A stretch of 64,000 nucleotides of DNA. Origin: Burkholderia cepacia (GTDB lineage: Bacteria; Pseudomonadota; Gammaproteobacteria; Burkholderiales; Burkholderiaceae). The translations under genes and the position numbers were made by a program. Below are positions 1 to 7,169 of this stretch, piece after piece. The notes under the pieces are model-generated. The model did no database searches, was not told where the DNA came from, and saw only the letters and a list, made by a program, of their open reading frames with translations. Location of the stretch: NCBI RefSeq assembly GCF_001039005.1, contig NZ_LDWR01000041.1, positions 124,001 through 188,000 of the forward strand. The letters are read 5' to 3'. How positions within the stretch are numbered: the stretch's first letter is position 1; the number at the start of each line of letters is the position of its first letter.

Positions 1-169
1 TCAGCAGCGTCCGGACGAAGTCTTCGCGATTGCGGAAGTGGTGATAGAACGATCCGCGGGTGACGTTCAGCCGTCGCGCGAGGCTCTCGGCTGAAATGCC
101 CGCATACCCTTCTCCGTCGAGGGCATCGAAGCCCGCTGCAATCCAGTCGTTTCGAGTCAGTTTGCTCAT
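1..169 (-). CDS. TetR-family transcriptional regulator, N-terminal fragment (runs off the window)
   Basis: The visible 56 codons form a TetR N-terminal DNA-binding domain. The helix-turn-helix (ESLARRLNVTRGSFYHHF) has the family's closing FYHHF signature. The ligand-binding C-terminal part lies beyond position 1. Three in-frame ATGs are possible (181, 175, 169); 169 gives the usual short lead-in (MSKLTRNDW) but no strong ribosome binding site separates them. The gene is divergent from the DJ-1/PfpI gene at 267, so the pair is probably co-regulated. A perfect inverted repeat at 179-195 abuts the starts and is the likely operator. The fold assignment is certain; the ligand is unknown. Confidence 0.85.
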   Translation of the reverse strand, partial: MSKLTRNDWIAAGFDALDGEGYAGISAESLARRLNVTRGSFYHHFRNREDFVRTLL

Positions 170-178
170 CGGCATCGC

Positions 179-195
179 CATACAGGCTGTGTATG
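179..195. promoter_or_regulatory. Candidate TetR operator (6-bp inverted repeat, 5-bp spacer)
   Basis: The sequence CATACA-GGCTG-TGTATG is a perfect inverted repeat lying between the TetR-family gene and the divergent DJ-1/PfpI gene, touching the possible start codons of the regulator. TetR proteins normally bind such palindromes in the intergenic region and repress both genes. The palindrome is seen; binding is inferred. Confidence 0.5.
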
Positions 196-266
196 GTGCG
201 GCATGGACAGATAGGCTGCGAACTCTATCACGGCCGCCGCCGCTTCCGGCATGGTGCCGCTTACTC

Positions 267-932
267 ATGGAGTTCGCGTTGAAAGACATCGCTCTCGTCG
301 CATTCGACCAGTTCACCGATATCGACCTGTTCCTGATGTGGGACATTCTCGGCCGCAACACCACGGACTGGCGCGTTCGGATTCTCGGTGCGCAGCCGGT
401 GCTGCATTCCGCGCATGGCCTGCCCATTCCCGTTCATGGCCCACTGTCGGATGCCAATCGCACCGACGCGGTCCTGTTCTCGAGCGGCAAGCAAGGGATA
501 CCGGCCGCGCTGGCGAACCCGGATTTCCTGCCGTCGTTCGATCTCGATCCGGCACGCCAGCGCATCGGGTCGATTTGCGCCGGAGCCTTTATTCTCGAAC
601 AGCTCGGGTTGTTGCCGGACGGCCAGGCAACAACCCATCCCGACGCGCGAAACGGTCTACTGGCACGCGGACTGCAGGCACTGGACCAGCCGCTCGTGTG
701 TCGCGGCAACGTCGCGACCGCAGGCGGATGCCTTGCGGCAGTCTATCTGACGGGATGGCTGGTGGAATCGATGTTCGACGCGGACAAGCGACGCGAGACC
801 TTGCGGCCCGTGCTGCCTGCCGGACAACGGGAGATTTACGAGAATCTGATCGAATTCAGCATCAGGCAGGGTGCGGGGCAAACCACGGGCTCGATCCGGA
901 TGTTCGAAGGAAGAAGCGGGCTTCCAGCGTGA
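267..932 (+). CDS. DJ-1/PfpI (ThiJ) family protein
   Basis: A 221-residue class I glutamine-amidotransferase-like protein. The nucleophile-elbow motif SICAGAF places the reactive cysteine at residue 104, followed by the family's LEQLGLLPDG stretch and a conserved CRGNVATAGGCLA segment. The closest functional type is the isonitrile-hydratase-like or stress-associated group. The ATG at 267 was chosen because the protein then begins at the first beta strand (KDIALVAFDQF); upstream in-frame codons overlap the divergent TetR promoter. It is probably repressed by that TetR regulator. Substrate unknown. Confidence 0.85.
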   Translation: MEFALKDIALVAFDQFTDIDLFLMWDILGRNTTDWRVRILGAQPVLHSAHGLPIPVHGPLSDANRTDAVLFSSGKQGIPAALANPDFLPSFDLDPARQRIGSICAGAFILEQLGLLPDGQATTHPDARNGLLARGLQALDQPLVCRGNVATAGGCLAAVYLTGWLVESMFDADKRRETLRPVLPAGQREIYENLIEFSIRQGAGQTTGSIRMFEGRSGLPA

Positions 933-935
933 CGA

Positions 936-1538
936 TCAGACCGCGGCACTGCCGATCGTCAGCGGCCAGCGCCCTATTACATCGTAGTGCGTCCTGCCGA
1001 GCCAACTGTGGATCAGGACGAATTCGCGGACGGTCCAGGTAATCGGGTCGATCTTGTACTGCTCGGGCCTGCGCTCGCCGTACAACAACGTCAGGTGGGG
1101 CGTGAACCGCGCGCCTGAAACACGCAGGCCTGCCTTTCTCAGCGCATCTCGAAGTTGCTGCTGAAAGTCGATCAGTATGTCCAGCCCTGCGCTCCCGGTC
1201 AGCACCAGAGGCTGATTGCCCGGCCGCCCATTGAAGCTGAGGAGCCGATCAAAGGTGACGCCGAACGACGGCACATCAATGCGATCCGCCGCGGCACATG
1301 CACGCGCGATGGTGGCGTATGGCACATAAGCAAAATCGCCCAGTGTGTGCAGCGTGACATGCAGACGCGCCGTGTGCAGCACCCGGCCCTTCCCCGGCTT
1401 CCCGGACTGCAAGCGCTCAGTCATCCCGACGATATTTTCAGCCGTGGCCGGATCGGGCATCGCCGCGAAGAAAAAGCGATGCTCGGGAACCGGTGGCGGT
1501 ACGTCGAATCCGGGCAGCGTCAGTTGGGTCAAGGCCAT
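936..1538 (-). CDS. 2'-5' RNA ligase family / RNA 2',3'-cyclic phosphodiesterase-like protein
   Basis: This 200-residue protein carries the two HxT motifs of the 2H phosphoesterase superfamily: HVT at residues 60-62 and HLT at 148-150, the latter within FTPHLTLLYG. Together they form the symmetric active site that opens 2',3'-cyclic phosphates on RNA (ThpR/LigT type). The length matches the family. It is convergent with the DJ-1 gene, three bases between stops. The start at 1538 precedes a short N-terminal tail before the first strand (HRFFFAAMPD). The family is confident; the physiological RNA substrate is not known. Confidence 0.85.
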   Translation of the reverse strand: MALTQLTLPGFDVPPPVPEHRFFFAAMPDPATAENIVGMTERLQSGKPGKGRVLHTARLHVTLHTLGDFAYVPYATIARACAAADRIDVPSFGVTFDRLLSFNGRPGNQPLVLTGSAGLDILIDFQQQLRDALRKAGLRVSGARFTPHLTLLYGERRPEQYKIDPITWTVREFVLIHSWLGRTHYDVIGRWPLTIGSAAV

Positions 1539-1851
1539 ATTGCAGATACGCCGACGGCAACGTCTTCATTGTCGTTAATCGAAAAACACCCCCCGGCTGA
1601 TATCCCTGCCGGGCCCCCGCATCATCCGATGCGGCACGCTGCCAACGATGCACCGACCGCTGGACCGGGTATCAACGCGTCAATGCCCGGTTCTGGAACT
1701 GGACGTCGACAGCAAACCCGTGGCACAAGGTCGCGAACGGTGAAATGGCGAAAACGATCGTGTCTCGGGCTGAACGCGCCTTTCACCGGCCCGAAGATGC
1801 TAACCTCTCGGCCAAACCAAACAACACCGCATGAAGTAACAGGATTCAACC
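1539..1851. other. Intergenic region without a clear gene
   Basis: These 313 bases separate the divergent 2H phosphoesterase and exonuclease genes and must hold both promoters, but no convincing -35/-10 pair was found. A short plus-strand frame at about 1620-1833 reads with protein-like composition (NPWHKVANGEMAKTIVS) yet has no good start or ribosome binding site, so it was not called. Confidence 0.4.
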
Positions 1852-2469
1852 ATGCAAACCGTCGCGGTACTGGACTTCGAAACAACCGGGCTTTCGCCGA
1901 ATCTGGGCGACCGTGCTACCGAAATCGCCGTCATCCTTCTACGCGACGGCCAGGTCGTCGACCGTTTCCAGAGTCTGATGAACGCAGGCAGACGCATCCC
2001 GTCCGATGTCGTCGCGCTGACCGGCATCACGAACGACATGATTGCAACGGCTCCCCCGGCGTCGAAAGTCATGAAAGAAGCGGCGGCGTTCGTCGGCAAG
2101 CATGCCGTCGTGGCGCACAACGCCGGTTTCGACAAACGGTTCTGGCAGGCGGAGCTCGGGCTGCTCGACATGCCGGCCGAGCATTCCTTTGCCTGCACGA
2201 TGCTGGTGGCGAGACGCATCTACCCGCACGCGCAGAGTCACCGCCTGTCGACCTTGGCCGACCTGCTGCAGTTGCCCAAAACGGGCCGTGCACACCGGGC
2301 GATGGTCGACGCCGAGATGGCCGGCCATCTGTGGTGCCGGTTGCAGCACGACATTGCCCGGACGTACGGACTGGATCGTATCGATCACGCGCTCATGACG
2401 CGGGTCCAGACGACGACCAAGGCGAACGTGCCGACGTACTTGCGTTCGCTCGGTCGAACGCACGCATGA
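1852..2469 (+). CDS. DnaQ-like 3'-5' exonuclease (DEDDh family)
   Basis: A 205-residue stand-alone proofreading-type exonuclease. Exo I is the DFETTG motif (D8, E10), Exo II lies around HNAGFDKRFW, and Exo III is HRAMVDAEM with the histidine typical of the DEDDh group. These residues bind two metal ions for 3'-to-5' hydrolysis. It resembles the exonuclease domain of Pol III epsilon but lacks the C-terminal segment that binds the polymerase, so it is probably a repair or RNA/DNA-trimming enzyme rather than the replicative subunit. The ATG at 1852 is the only start giving a complete Exo I strand. Confidence 0.88.
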   Translation: MQTVAVLDFETTGLSPNLGDRATEIAVILLRDGQVVDRFQSLMNAGRRIPSDVVALTGITNDMIATAPPASKVMKEAAAFVGKHAVVAHNAGFDKRFWQAELGLLDMPAEHSFACTMLVARRIYPHAQSHRLSTLADLLQLPKTGRAHRAMVDAEMAGHLWCRLQHDIARTYGLDRIDHALMTRVQTTTKANVPTYLRSLGRTHA

Positions 2470-2557
2470 GATCGGGCAGTCGAAATCGACGACGGGTAGC
2501 GTTGCGCACGCTCTCGTGATTCGCGTTCGCGGCGCGCGAACCGACGACACTTAACCG

Positions 2558-3208
2558 TCAGTCGGGCACGATCTCCGTCCCCCTTACCGGTTGGCCACGC
2601 ATATATCTCACCAGCCGATCCGGCACGGTCCCGTTCATCACCCAGGTCCTGACGTTCCAGCGGCGTATCATCCGTACGGCTTCGGCATCGACCGATGTCG
2701 GATGCATCAGATCGCAAGCGCGCACGCGTTCGAGAAACATCGCATCCGGGACGACAGCGGGATCGGCACTGTATATGCCGTCGGTATCGGTCGCGATGAT
2801 CAGATCGGCGCCCAGCCAACCCGCAACAAACGCCGCAATCGTGTCCGACGTCATCCGGTCGATATGAATATCGTCATTGATCGGCAAATTCAGAAGCACG
2901 TCGGACGGCGCGAAGACCTGCGGAACAGCCTGCCGTTTCATCAGTTCCCGCAGTGAACGGGACACCGTGAATCCGCCTATCTCCGCCACCAGGCAGGCAT
3001 GCTGCTCCATCGCGAGAATCGCCATCGAATAGGCCGTTTCATCGCTCAGCGTCAGTGTCTTCCGGTACGAGCGCAACACATCGACGAGCTGCCCACCGCC
3101 GGCGATCACGAGGATGTGGTGATCGCTGGCGACCTCGCGAAGCGACGAACACAGCGGCTCGACGTGCGCCGGAATGAGACTGCCCCCGATCTTGACCAGT
3201 GTCGCCAT
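2558..3208 (-). CDS. Amino-acid-kinase-fold enzyme (aspartate/glutamate/uridylate kinase family)
   Basis: The 216-residue protein has the family hallmarks: the N-terminal phosphate loop KIGGSL, the glycine-rich VIAGGGQLVD segment, and the nucleotide-binding ATDTDGIYSADP stretch near residue 145. Such enzymes phosphorylate carboxylates, phosphates or small alcohols (aspartokinase, UMP kinase, isopentenyl phosphate kinase, FomA, MfnE). It is shorter than housekeeping members and clearly different from the pyrH product at 47,868. Its gene starts 12 bases after the upstream methyltransferase stop, so the two form one transcript. It is probably a tailoring kinase of the cluster at 2,558-12,012; the substrate is unknown. 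Confidence 0.82.
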   Translation of the reverse strand: MATLVKIGGSLIPAHVEPLCSSLREVASDHHILVIAGGGQLVDVLRSYRKTLTLSDETAYSMAILAMEQHACLVAEIGGFTVSRSLRELMKRQAVPQVFAPSDVLLNLPINDDIHIDRMTSDTIAAFVAGWLGADLIIATDTDGIYSADPAVVPDAMFLERVRACDLMHPTSVDAEAVRMIRRWNVRTWVMNGTVPDRLVRYMRGQPVRGTEIVPD

Positions 3209-3220
3209 ATCGGCCCTTTG

Positions 3221-4348
3221 TCAGATGTACCAGAATCCCGGGCGATCGGGTCGCGACACGTCGACGAGATCGAACTGCCCGTTGCCCGGCACCACGTGCA
3301 GAAAAAAAGTGCAGAGATGGCTGCACTTCTGACTCGCCAGCATCGTCCGCAGCGCATCCTCGACGAGCGACGCCCGCTGTCCGGACGCGTGCATCATGCT
3401 GCCGGCGACGAGATCGAAGTACGCGTCGCCCGACATGAGCCGCTGGTGGGACAGCGCGCTGCAACGGATCGCCATGTCCGATTCCTTCGCGATGCCATCC
3501 AATCGGTCAACGATCACCGGCAGGCGCCCATCGCTGAGCGTCATCCCGATGATCTGGGCAGCGCCGCCATCACGCAGCGCATGCGGCAACCCTTCCAGGA
3601 TGCGTCCGATGATGCGAAACCCGTCCGGGCCGGCGTATCCGACCCGCGGGGCCGGCAGTGCGTCCGGATACGGCAGCAGCGGAGGATTCGCGACGATCGT
3701 GTCGAACCGCCGCCCCATGACAGGCTGATAAAGGTCGCCGCAAAACACGTCGACGCGATCGGCAACGCGATTCAGGCGCGCGTTGATCCGTGCCAGCCGG
3801 GCCGCCGTCTCATCGATCTCGACGGCCGCGACGCTTCTCGCGAACCGCGCGCAGTGCACCGCGTGCAAGCCGGGACCCGTGCATAAATCCAGGCAATCCC
3901 CGCCGCTGCGCGGCAGCATGCGCGCGAGCAACGCGATGGAATCCTCACCGAAGTAAAACGCGGGATTGGGGCCGGGCCGCTCGCAAACCAACCAGTTGCC
4001 CCAGACGGGCAAGATCACGAGCCCCGGCGTCGCGATCCGGTTCCCGGCGAGCGCGACAATCAGTCCGATGTCCGTCAACGCCGGAAGCAATGCCTGAAGG
4101 GAAGCAGGAATTTCATCCGCTTCCACCGGTTCGTTCATCAGGAATAAATCGACCACCGGCCGCAGCGAAACGGGAATGGATTCCCGGCAGGCCCGCCAGG
4201 CATTCGGCCGCGGTACGAGCGGATCGAAGTTGGCGACAAATTCTCCGTATCCCGATCTCGCCAACCCATCCGCAAGCAATCCCAGATCGAAGCGTTCCCC
4301 GTCCCCCCTGCAGCATTCCGAATCGACGCTCTGAAAATCATGTTCCAT
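3221..4348 (-). CDS. Class I SAM-dependent methyltransferase (MTS/PrmB-like small domain)
   Basis: A 375-residue protein with a unique N-terminal half of about 145 residues followed by a Rossmann methyltransferase domain. Motif I is DLCTGPG (154-160), the acidic loop after strand 2 is VEIDE (177-180), and the catalytic NPPLLP motif is at 221-226. NPP-type motifs act on planar or amide nitrogens (PrmB/PrmC, N6-adenine), but small-molecule use is equally possible. The start at 4348 was preferred to an upstream in-frame one at 4444, which lies in the promoter region. It leads an operon with the amino-acid kinase and diverges from the oxygenase operon. Confidence 0.8.
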   Translation of the reverse strand: MEHDFQSVDSECCRGDGERFDLGLLADGLARSGYGEFVANFDPLVPRPNAWRACRESIPVSLRPVVDLFLMNEPVEADEIPASLQALLPALTDIGLIVALAGNRIATPGLVILPVWGNWLVCERPGPNPAFYFGEDSIALLARMLPRSGGDCLDLCTGPGLHAVHCARFARSVAAVEIDETAARLARINARLNRVADRVDVFCGDLYQPVMGRRFDTIVANPPLLPYPDALPAPRVGYAGPDGFRIIGRILEGLPHALRDGGAAQIIGMTLSDGRLPVIVDRLDGIAKESDMAIRCSALSHQRLMSGDAYFDLVAGSMMHASGQRASLVEDALRTMLASQKCSHLCTFFLHVVPGNGQFDLVDVSRPDRPGFWYI

Positions 4349-4852
4349 CGCGCGTGCCTTTGGTTGCGTTTCGTGCACCACACTCGTGCGGGTGCTCAAT
4401 CGAACATGCCGACGATTACCGATCGATTCCCATAATAGTTGCACCGACCCGATCCGTCACTTGAAAATCCGAAATTAAAAGCGCGATTAAAAATCGATCC
4501 ATATACCGATGCACAATCCAGACAATCTCCGGATTATGTATAAGCTGCTTAAACCATTCCACTCGGCTTCCTGTCACCCCGACTTCCGCCGATGGCGCGT
4601 CTTTCGCACCGCTATCGAACGGCTTACGACAAAGCGACCTTCGGTCAGAAATACCCATTCTAAATTTTAAAAACCATGAACAGTCCTCTCGTTCATTCCG
4701 CAAAAAACGCAATTTCACAGGCATCAATCCGGCACCGAAACCGGCAATCAAATCTTCTTGACAAAGACCCGCCATGAATTAGCTTAGTTAAACGCGCCAA
4801 GGCCAACTTATTCCAAGCGCGTGACGTCAATTACTCGAAAAAGGGGAAAAAC
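4349..4852. promoter_or_regulatory. Divergent intergenic region of the biosynthetic cluster
   Basis: These 504 bases are visibly richer in A and T than the surroundings, as expected for regulatory DNA. For the leftward operon GTGACG (4455-4460) and TATTAT (4432-4437) stand 17 bases apart. For the rightward operon a consensus TTGACA lies at 4758-4763 with a weak TAGCTT at 4780-4785. The first rightward gene has a good ribosome binding site (AAGGGG, six bases before its ATG). A 119-codon minus-strand frame at 4416-4775 crosses the region but has no coding character. No regulator-binding palindrome was recognised. Confidence 0.5.
4432..4460 (-). promoter_or_regulatory. Candidate sigma-70 promoter for the methyltransferase/kinase operon
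   Basis: On the minus strand a -35 element GTGACG (4455-4460) and a -10 element TATTAT (4432-4437) are separated by 17 bases. The implied transcript starts near 4425 and would carry a leader of about 75 bases before the methyltransferase ATG at 4348. Sequence match only. Confidence 0.4.
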
Positions 4853-5062
4853 ATGTCGCAATACGATAAAGACGATGTACTCGATGCCGCCAAGAGAATC
4901 GAGGAAAATCGGCTCGGCATCGTGCTTTCCGGCCACATCAAAAACGGAAAGCTGGTGCTCGATCAGGAAACGCTCGACGCAATCGCGGCGAAATTCCCTA
5001 ACGCCGATCGCGCGTTCGTTGCACTCAACGCGCCGTTCGATCCTTGCTCCCAATCTCTTTAA
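4853..5062 (+). CDS. Small 69-residue peptide heading the cluster (possible precursor or carrier peptide)
   Basis: An acidic 69-residue peptide with an amphipathic helical N-terminus (DDVLDAAKRIEENR), a middle GHIKNGKLVLDQETLD, and a C-terminal tail NAPFDPCSQSL containing its only cysteine (C65). It has no transmembrane segment or signal peptide. The ribosome binding site AAGGGG is well placed, and the stop lies 12 bases before the diiron oxygenase, so it is translated with the cluster. I do not recognise its family. Its position, size and short variable-looking tail suggest a RiPP precursor or scaffold peptide, supported by the RRE-like domain two genes downstream, but it could equally be a small accessory subunit. 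Confidence 0.7.
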   Translation: MSQYDKDDVLDAAKRIEENRLGIVLSGHIKNGKLVLDQETLDAIAAKFPNADRAFVALNAPFDPCSQSL

Positions 5063-5074
5063 GGTGAACGTGCG

Positions 5075-5896
5075 ATGATGCTCGCTGGCTCCACGCCTGT
5101 GCCGTCACCAGACGGGCCGCCTATCGACGCATTGCTGGATGCCGATGAGACCAGCGAACGGATCTACATCGCCGCGAGGGTCGCTTTGTCCCAGTCGGGT
5201 CTCGACGATCGGTGCCCGACTTATTTGTCGGCTTTGGAAGCCGCACTGGAAGATGATCCTCCCTACGGCGCGCGCGCCTATGCGGCGGCTTACCGTGGCG
5301 CGTCGCAAAGCAAACAATGGCTGGCGACATCGCTGATCACGAATGCCGAGCGCGAAGGCGACGGTGCGACTCGCCTGTGGTCGATGGCGGCGTGTGCCGA
5401 GGATGCGGAGGAACAGCAGCTCCTCAAACGCCACGCGGTCGACGAATCGGGTCATGCGCTGTTCTATCTGAAGCTGCTGGACCTGACCTTTCCCGGCGCC
5501 GTCAGTCCGGCGTTTCGCACCGAACTGCGACAGCTCTCGCCGGGCTACTCGATGGCGCAATCGCTGTTCGTGGTCGAAGGGTCACCTTACGGAAGGCCAC
5601 CCACCGTCGACGATTTCATCCAGATGAATATCGCCGAGATCAGAACGACGATCCATCACCTGTTGCAGCGCGATGCGCTCAGCGCCCACTGCCCGCCCAC
5701 AACGCTGCCGCAGGTCGTGAAGCTGCTCGATACGCTGCTGCGCGACGAGCTGAGTCACGTCGCGTATACCGGCATGTTGATCGAACAACACGCCACGCAT
5801 ATCGCCGCCGGCAAGATACGCGGCCTGTTCCAGAAGCGATTCCACGACTTCAACGAAATCACCATGCAGGAACTGGACAAGAAGGTATTCGACTGA
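5075..5896 (+). CDS. Ferritin-like diiron oxygenase/oxidase (AurF-type motif spacing)
   Basis: A 273-residue all-helical protein with two copies of the EX28-37DEXXH motif: an AER/REG glutamate followed by DESGH, and an AEIR glutamate followed 36 residues on by DELSH. Two Glu and two EXXH pairs give the carboxylate-bridged diiron centre of the ferritin-like superfamily; this spacing is that of p-aminobenzoate N-oxygenase AurF and related natural-product oxygenases. It therefore probably oxygenates an amine or a C-H bond in the cluster product. Two consecutive ATGs occur at 5075/5078; AAGGTG precedes them. Third gene product of a plus-strand operon if the small peptide and a leader are counted first. 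Confidence 0.8.
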   Translation: MMLAGSTPVPSPDGPPIDALLDADETSERIYIAARVALSQSGLDDRCPTYLSALEAALEDDPPYGARAYAAAYRGASQSKQWLATSLITNAEREGDGATRLWSMAACAEDAEEQQLLKRHAVDESGHALFYLKLLDLTFPGAVSPAFRTELRQLSPGYSMAQSLFVVEGSPYGRPPTVDDFIQMNIAEIRTTIHHLLQRDALSAHCPPTTLPQVVKLLDTLLRDELSHVAYTGMLIEQHATHIAAGKIRGLFQKRFHDFNEITMQELDKKVFD

Positions 5897-5966
5897 CCCG
5901 GGCAGATCGTTTCGAATCGGCACGCCGTTCCACCCAGAACAAAACACTCGCGCAACGGGAAAAGAA

Positions 5967-7106
5967 ATGAATGTGGAAGAATTTCTGCATTTGGGGGAGA
6001 CCGACTTGCCGTCCGTCCGCACGAGTATTGCCGACATGGTCGGACTCGAGGACGACGACATCCTCCTGGCGGTCGGTTCGCTGGCCGAAGGCATGGGAAG
6101 CCGCAAGTCCGACCTCGACGTGCTCCTGATCACCGCCCGCCCGGTGTCCGCGCTGCCACCGCGGGACGAGGTCATCTGGGCGCTGGGCAAATGCGTGGTG
6201 GACGTCCGGATCTTTCCGGATACCGTGATCGAGAGCCTGATCCATCGTCTCGACGATTGGTCCCGCCAGCCCTGGGATGTTTCCGATACCGCGAAGTTTA
6301 CGTTCGACGAGCGTCTGCTGCTTCACCGCCTACGTCATGGGCAACTTCTGCGCAGCCCGTCGGCGACGCGCTCCGACGCCACGTTTCGGCCGTCCGAGGC
6401 CGCGCTCGCCAGGCTCAAGCTGCAAGTCGCACGCCACGCCGGGAGAACGATCCAGATCGACATGGTGGGCTATGAAGAAACCGGCGACTATCGCACGCTG
6501 GTGTTCGCCGCGCAGAAATTGCTGGGCCACGCGGTCGACGCGCTGCTGGCCGGCTACGGCCGGACCAATCCGCTGTCCAAGTGGCGCAACCGCACGCTGG
6601 GTCAGTTGCCATCCGGATGGGAACACGAACTCCTCGGCCGACCCACGGGCCTGAGCGCCGCGGACCTGCTCTGGCATTTGCAGCGCACGCCCGAATATCC
6701 GGACAGGACCTCGTCGCTGGCCTACGCGCGGCGCATCGCCGCGTTCGCCCGCGCCGCATTTCTATGGGCCGAATGCTCGGTGAGCGGGAAACGATTCGAC
6801 GTGCCGCAAGCTCATGATGGAATCGGGACCGATCCACCGACGACCGCGCGTCCCCTTCCGTCCCTCGAGTTCGACGTCGATTTCTCGTTTTCGAACGATG
6901 CGATGAAGTTCGCACGACTGAATGAATTCGGCACGGTCGTGACCCTGTCCGCACAGGAAGCCGCGCTCGTCTTCCTGTTCGACGGTGTCACGACCGACGA
7001 AGAAGCGCAAGCGCACGTGTGCGGGACGAAGAGCAGCGAAACGGCAGGGATGATCGATCGCGTGCTGCACGCGCTCGGCGACGCGGGCCTGACTGCTGCG
7101 ACCTGA
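5967..7106 (+). CDS. Nucleotidyltransferase with C-terminal PqqD/RRE-like winged-helix segment
   Basis: The 379-residue protein starts with a Pol-beta-type nucleotidyltransferase domain: GSLAEGMGSRKSDLD carries the G37-S38 and D49/D51 signature, and D79 is the likely third carboxylate. A helical middle (about 140-270) follows. Residues 315-377 (LNEFGTVVTLSAQEAALVFL, then a FDG turn and two more helices ending in HALGDAGL) have the pattern of PqqD-like peptide-binding domains. The enzyme may transfer a nucleotide to a peptide-bound or free intermediate. It is 70 bases after the oxygenase and 63 before the dikinase subunit. The catalytic fold is confident, the RRE reading tentative. Confidence 0.75.
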   Translation: MNVEEFLHLGETDLPSVRTSIADMVGLEDDDILLAVGSLAEGMGSRKSDLDVLLITARPVSALPPRDEVIWALGKCVVDVRIFPDTVIESLIHRLDDWSRQPWDVSDTAKFTFDERLLLHRLRHGQLLRSPSATRSDATFRPSEAALARLKLQVARHAGRTIQIDMVGYEETGDYRTLVFAAQKLLGHAVDALLAGYGRTNPLSKWRNRTLGQLPSGWEHELLGRPTGLSAADLLWHLQRTPEYPDRTSSLAYARRIAAFARAAFLWAECSVSGKRFDVPQAHDGIGTDPPTTARPLPSLEFDVDFSFSNDAMKFARLNEFGTVVTLSAQEAALVFLFDGVTTDEEAQAHVCGTKSSETAGMIDRVLHALGDAGLTAAT

Positions 7107-7169
7107 TCCGCACGGTAACGGGATGGCTGCCCGTTGCCTCCACCTGGCAACGCGAACCAAGGATCGACC

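Noticed and set aside
1620..1833. Plus-strand frame with protein-like composition before the exonuclease gene
   Set aside because: No start codon with a ribosome binding site and no recognised family; could be a remnant, but evidence is too thin.
4416..4775. 119-codon minus-strand frame in the divergent intergenic region
   Set aside because: No ribosome binding site, AT-rich codon pattern unlike the neighbours and overlap with both candidate promoters.
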